From positions 68,928 to 105,471 of the forward strand of contig DATLYY010000007.1 of assembly GCA_035574275.1 (NCBI GenBank): 36,544 nt of DNA, read 5' to 3'. Both the position numbers and the translations under genes were made by a program. The notes under the pieces were generated by a model that did not search any database, had not been told where the DNA came from, and was given only the letters and a program-made list of their open reading frames with translations. This DNA comes from Verrucomicrobiia bacterium. Lineage in GTDB: Bacteria; Zixibacteria; MSB-5A5; DSPP01. The first letter of the stretch is position 1, and every line of letters starts with the position of its first letter. Positions 34,448 to 36,544 of this stretch are shown here, one piece after another.

Positions 34448-34456
34448 AGGAGAGGG
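34448..34456 (+). promoter_or_regulatory. Strong Shine-Dalgarno that fixes the ftsZ start
   Basis: AGGAGAGGG precedes ATG 34458 at a suitable distance. The frame is open upstream to a TTG at 34395 inside ftsA, but that start has no comparable site and would add a non-family N-terminus. ftsZ is the one late dcw gene with its own intergenic ribosome site, consistent with a need for more FtsZ than FtsA. Confidence 0.8.
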
Positions 34457-34457
34457 T

Positions 34458-35672
34458 ATGGAGAAAGTCACTACCAATCCGGCCGAAATGTTCATCGATT
34501 TCGACCTGGAGGCGCTTTCCGGCGCCAAAATAAAAGTGGTCGGGGTCGGCGGGGCGGGGGGGAACGCCGTCAACCGGATGATTGAAGGAGGATTGAAGGG
34601 GGTCGATTTCATCACTATCAACACGGACAACCAGGTGCTGGAATCGTCGCTTGCGCCGCACAAAATTCAAATCGGCTCCAAAATCACCCGCGGATTAGGG
34701 GCGGGAGCGCGTCCCGAAGTGGGCCGGCAGGCGATTGAAGAAAGCCGGGATTTGGTTTCCGAATTTTTGGCCGGTTCCGATATGGTTTTCGTCACCGCCG
34801 GCATGGGGGGCGGGACGGGAACGGGGGCGGCCCCCATCGTGGCGGAAATCGCCAAGGAATCGGGCGCGCTCGCGGTCGCCATCGTCACCAAGCCGTTCGA
34901 ATTCGAAGGAAAAAAGAGGATGAGCCGGGCCTTGGACGGCCTGGACGAGCTGAAATCCCGCGTGGATACGCTCATCGTCATCCCCAACCAGCGTCTTTTG
35001 TCGCTCGTGGCGGCGGATACGCCTTTGACGGCGGCTTTTTACAAGGCGGATGAGGTTTTGATGCAGGCCACGAAGGGGATTTCCGAGCTGATTACGGTTC
35101 CGGGGTTGATCAACTGCGATTTTGCCGACGTCAGAACCGTCATGGCGGAATCGGGCGACGCCATCATGGGCACGGGGGTGGGGCACGGGCCGAACAAGGG
35201 GGAGGAAGCGGCCAGGCAGGCGATTGCCAGCCCGCTTTTGGACAACGTTTCCATCCTGGGCGCCAAAGGGGTGTTGATGAACATCACCGGCGGAAAGGAT
35301 GTCACGCTCGCCGAAGTGAACGAAGCGACTTCGGTCGTTTATGAAGCCGTCGGCGCGGATGCCAACATCATCTTCGGGGCGGTGATTGACCCGACCTTGA
35401 AGGATGAGATGCGCGTTACCGTGATTGCCACCGGATTTATCGGCGGGTCGGGCGGGGCGACGATGGAGGTGGTGGGGGCGAACGTTTCCGACCTTTTCAC
35501 TTCTGCGCGGCATAAGCTGGGATTGGACAAAATCGGGGTGACCAGCCATCCCTCCATGAACGGGGCGGGGATGGATGCGCCGATTGCGCTGCCGAAAAAA
35601 GAGGCGATGGACCCGAACAACCCGGAAGTGCCGGCGTTTTTGCGCAAGCAGATGAACGGGAAGCGATATTAA
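34458..35672 (+). CDS. ftsZ: Cell division GTPase FtsZ
   Basis: Tubulin homologue that forms the cytokinetic Z ring. 404 residues. '[18 protein letters not shown]' near residue 21 and 'TINTDNQVL' near 54 bind nucleotide; the GTP signature GGGTGTG is at residues 118-124 region; '[13 protein letters not shown]' and the T7 synergy loop follow; '[13 protein letters not shown]'-type sequence ([29 protein letters not shown] region) is intact. After a short linker the C-terminal peptide 'EVPAFLRKQ' matches the FtsA-binding consensus, followed by MNGKRY-stop. Oddly, codons for the same MNGKRY-stop recur 75 bases downstream in the same frame (35727-35747). Last gene of the cluster. Confidence 0.98.
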   Translation: MEKVTTNPAEMFIDFDLEALSGAKIKVVGVGGAGGNAVNRMIEGGLKGVDFITINTDNQVLESSLAPHKIQIGSKITRGLGAGARPEVGRQAIEESRDLVSEFLAGSDMVFVTAGMGGGTGTGAAPIVAEIAKESGALAVAIVTKPFEFEGKKRMSRALDGLDELKSRVDTLIVIPNQRLLSLVAADTPLTAAFYKADEVLMQATKGISELITVPGLINCDFADVRTVMAESGDAIMGTGVGHGPNKGEEAARQAIASPLLDNVSILGAKGVLMNITGGKDVTLAEVNEATSVVYEAVGADANIIFGAVIDPTLKDEMRVTVIATGFIGGSGGATMEVVGANVSDLFTSARHKLGLDKIGVTSHPSMNGAGMDAPIALPKKEAMDPNNPEVPAFLRKQMNGKRY

Positions 35673-35747
35673 CCTCTCCCTGAACCTTTCTCCTACGAGG
35701 AGAGGGGACAAGAGAGAAAAAAACGAATGAACGGGAAAAGATACTGA
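35652..35747 (+). repeat. Duplicated ftsZ 3' end flanking repeat copy A
   Basis: The last seven codons of ftsZ (35652-35672, M-N-G-K-R-Y-stop) recur at 35727-35747. The copies differ at four bases only: AAG/AAA, CGA/AGA, TAT/TAC and TAA/TGA, all synonymous. The intervening frame is open, so readthrough of the TAA would add 24 residues ending in the same hexapeptide. Confidence 0.8.
35671..35716. repeat. Dispersed palindromic repeat, copy A (abuts ftsZ stop)
   Basis: Begins AACCTCTCCCTGA and contains a hairpin CCTTTCTCC/GGAGAGGGG (35685-35693 with 35699-35707, two G-T pairs, loop TACGA), followed by ACAAGAGAG. Nearly identical in layout to copy C at 36486-36526. The first two bases are the end of the ftsZ TAA codon. 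It may act as an RNA hairpin 3' of ftsZ, but has no T tract. Confidence 0.8.
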
Positions 35748-35750
35748 TCT

Positions 35751-35768
35751 GTCCCCCGGAAGGGGGAC
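35751..35768. other. GC-rich tetraloop hairpin after ftsZ
   Basis: Perfect 7-bp stem GTCCCCC (35751-35757) with GGGGGAC (35762-35768) closing a GGAA tetraloop. There is no T tract on either side. It sits just upstream of the ftsZ terminator and could protect the 3' end or weakly terminate the opposing rpmB transcript. Confidence 0.6.
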
Positions 35769-35774
35769 GGCTCG

Positions 35775-35820
35775 AAGGGCCGGGGGAAACGGAGTTTTGC
35801 CCCGGCCCTTTCCCTTTTAT
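35775..35820 (+). terminator. Rho-independent terminator of the dcw operon
   Basis: Perfect 11-bp stem AAGGGCCGGGG (35775-35785) with CCCCGGCCCTT (35800-35810), loop of 14 bases, followed by TCCCTTTTAT. The T-rich side is only on the + strand, so it mainly ends the ftsZ transcript; the stem itself is readable in both directions between convergent ftsZ and rpmB. Confidence 0.8.
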
Positions 35821-35829
35821 GGGGATAAA

Positions 35830-36045
35830 TTACGCTTCGGCGGCGGCTTTGGGGCGGTGGGTGACTTTCAACACCTTGCCCGCCTTTAGACAGGAGCTGC
35901 AGACCCGGAGGCGCTTGTGGACGCCGTTCAAATTGGCGCGGACGGGGTGCAGATTGGGGAAAAAGCGCCGGCGCGATTTGTTGTTCGCGTGGCTGACGGT
36001 GTGTCCGTTCTGGGCGCTCTTGCCGCAAATATCACATACTTTCAT
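35830..36045 (-). CDS. rpmB: 50S ribosomal protein L28
   Basis: A 71-residue basic protein of the large ribosomal subunit, the only confident minus-strand gene here. 'CDICGKSAQNGHTVSHANNK' at the N-terminus, 'RRRFFPNLHPVRA' and 'RLRVCSSCLKAGKV' are L28 signatures. Two C-x-x-C pairs (CDIC near residues 4-7 and CSSC near 49-52) make it the zinc-binding form. A GAGAGGAAACG ribosome site lies upstream of its ATG (minus strand, 36046-36056 region). It is convergent with ftsZ. Zinc-type L28 genes are sometimes zinc-regulated with C-minus paralogues, but no Zur box is evident. Confidence 0.96.
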   Translation of the reverse strand: MKVCDICGKSAQNGHTVSHANNKSRRRFFPNLHPVRANLNGVHKRLRVCSSCLKAGKVLKVTHRPKAAAEA

Positions 36046-36071
36046 AATCGTTTCCTCTCAACGAGAAGGGG

Positions 36072-36099
36072 AATTTAATGATTTTTTCGGGAAAGGCAA
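36072..36099 (-). promoter_or_regulatory. Possible rpmB promoter
   Basis: On the minus strand, TTGCCT (36099-36094) as -35, a 16-base spacer and TAAATT (36077-36072) as -10 lie about 27 bases before the rpmB start. The match to consensus is moderate, so this is tentative. Confidence 0.4.
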
Positions 36100-36103
36100 G
36101 GGC

Positions 36104-36132
36104 TTGCGACCGGGGGGAATTTGAGCTACCTT
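36104..36132 (+). promoter_or_regulatory. Possible promoter for the 47-aa ORF
   Basis: TTGCGA (36104-36109), 17-base spacer and TACCTT (36127-36132). The -35 is good, the -10 weak. It is divergent from the rpmB promoter candidate and correctly placed for the ORF at 36157. Confidence 0.35.
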
Positions 36133-36156
36133 GGGGGGACAAAAAAGGAGAAGGAA

Positions 36157-36300
36157 ATGAAAAAATTCACCGAGATGACGGGGGATGAATTCGTTGCGAT
36201 GATTCAGGCGGAAGAGAAGCACCGGGAGCGGGAGGCGCGGAGGTCGAAGGGGAGCGGGATAAAACCCTCCAAGAAACGGCTTAAACGGAGGAACCGATAG
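36157..36300 (+). CDS. Small basic hypothetical protein (47 aa)
   Basis: Short ORF with a strong ribosome site (AAGGAGAAGGAA, 36145-36156) directly before ATG. The N-terminal half is mildly acidic and likely helical (MKKFTEMTGDEFVAMIQ, then E/R-rich), while the last ~22 residues are very basic with many Lys and Arg, suggesting nucleic-acid or ribosome contact. No family recognised. Divergent from rpmB. The ribosome site and promoter-like sequence make it more credible than a random ORF, but expression is unproven. Confidence 0.55.
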   Translation: MKKFTEMTGDEFVAMIQAEEKHREREARRSKGSGIKPSKKRLKRRNR

Positions 36301-36441
36301 AAAGACAGAGATCGGAGATTAGGGATTAGTGAAAGGCAAAAACAGTGGGGAAAAAGTTGTGAATTTGGAAAAATGGGCAAAAAAAGGGGGTGTAAATTTG
36401 GGGGGGCTGCAAAATCGGGGGGATTTTGCAGGGGAAAATGC
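36301..36441. other. Intergenic region with G-runs and a perfect palindrome
   Basis: No gene found. It holds four G-runs (GGGGG from 36386, a run of 7 from 36400, a run of 6 from 36417, GGGG from 36431) and a 10-bp perfect inverted repeat CTGCAAAATC (36407-36416) with GATTTTGCAG (36422-36431) around five Gs. No T tract follows on the + strand. Confidence 0.55.
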
Positions 36442-36484
36442 AACCTCCCCTTAATCCCCTCCTTCGTAAGGAGGGGAGGAAAGA
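36442..36484. repeat. Dispersed palindromic repeat, copy B (variant)
   Basis: Begins AACCTCCCCTTAAT and holds a 9-bp perfect stem CCCCTCCTT (36456-36464) with AAGGAGGGG (36468-36476) around CGT, followed by AGGAAAGAC. Same layout as copies A and C but with a distinct arm sequence, so a second subfamily. Confidence 0.75.
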
Positions 36485-36485
36485 C

Positions 36486-36526
36486 AACCTCTCCCTGACC
36501 CTCTCCTACAAGGAGAGGGGACAAGA
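36486..36526. repeat. Dispersed palindromic repeat, copy C
   Basis: Begins AACCTCTCCCTGACC, with an 8-bp perfect stem CCCTCTCC (36499-36506) and GGAGAGGG (36512-36519) around TACAA, then GACAAGAC. Closely matches copy A about 815 bases upstream and directly follows copy B in tandem. Confidence 0.8.
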
Positions 36527-36544
36527 CGAAGCAGATTCCACTCC

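Noticed and set aside
34395-34457. TTG-initiated longer FtsZ
   Set aside because: No ribosome site there, non-family N-terminus, and a strong Shine-Dalgarno before ATG 34458.
34695-35711. Minus-strand open frame (338 codons) opposite ftsZ
   Set aside because: Arg/His-rich antisense shadow of a conserved gene.
36442-36526. Tandem repeats B and C as a CRISPR start
   Set aside because: Only two units, different sequences, internal palindromes at each and no spacer of constant length or cas genes.

Overview
The window is about 36.5 kb of gene-dense, moderately GC-rich bacterial chromosome. All protein genes but one are on the + strand. Lnt, a DAP-type MurE (DNPR motif), secreted TPR and DUF4139 proteins and a double-propeller protein with an FlgD/sorting-type tail point to a diderm bacterium. 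That combination is common in uncultured lineages of the FCB group and neighbouring candidate phyla (Zixibacteria-like is my best guess, low confidence). No rRNA, tRNA, CRISPR array, prophage or insertion-sequence transposase is visible.

Layout. (1) 1-3900: the 3' end of valS, a DUF4139 protein and a TPR protein, closed by a rho-independent terminator. (2) 3901-19475: a long run of tightly spaced or overlapping genes: priA, an HD-domain protein, purM, a 113-aa unknown protein, gpmI, lnt, a beta-propeller protein, a FemAB/GNAT-type protein, and four glycosyltransferases (GT4, GT4-like, GT39-like, GT2). It also ends in a terminator. (3) 19476-35820: a near-complete division and cell wall (dcw) cluster in canonical order: mraZ, rsmH, ftsL, ftsI, murE, murF, mraY, murD, ftsW, murG, murC, ftsQ, ftsA, ftsZ. 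It starts at a near-consensus sigma-70-type promoter overlaid by 10-bp-phased MraZ boxes and ends in a strong terminator; murB and ddl are absent. (4) 35830-36544: convergent rpmB (L28) on the minus strand, a 47-aa basic ORF, and repeat-rich intergenic DNA.

How the genes work together. Region 3 makes the cytoplasmic peptidoglycan precursors (MurC-F), loads them on lipid carrier (MraY, MurG), polymerises them at the septum (FtsW, FtsI) and builds the divisome (FtsA, FtsZ, FtsQ, FtsL), with MraZ as likely autoregulator. Region 2 mixes housekeeping (replication restart, purine synthesis, glycolysis, lipoprotein acylation) with what looks like a small envelope-glycan module.

The window is mostly conserved core genome, and I find no clear new defence or mobile system. 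The best leads are: a duplicated ftsZ 3' end (both copies encode MNGKRY-stop with only synonymous differences) separated in frame by a palindromic dispersed repeat; the phased MraZ operator; a sharply AT-rich block inside valS; and a priA start that abuts a terminator.
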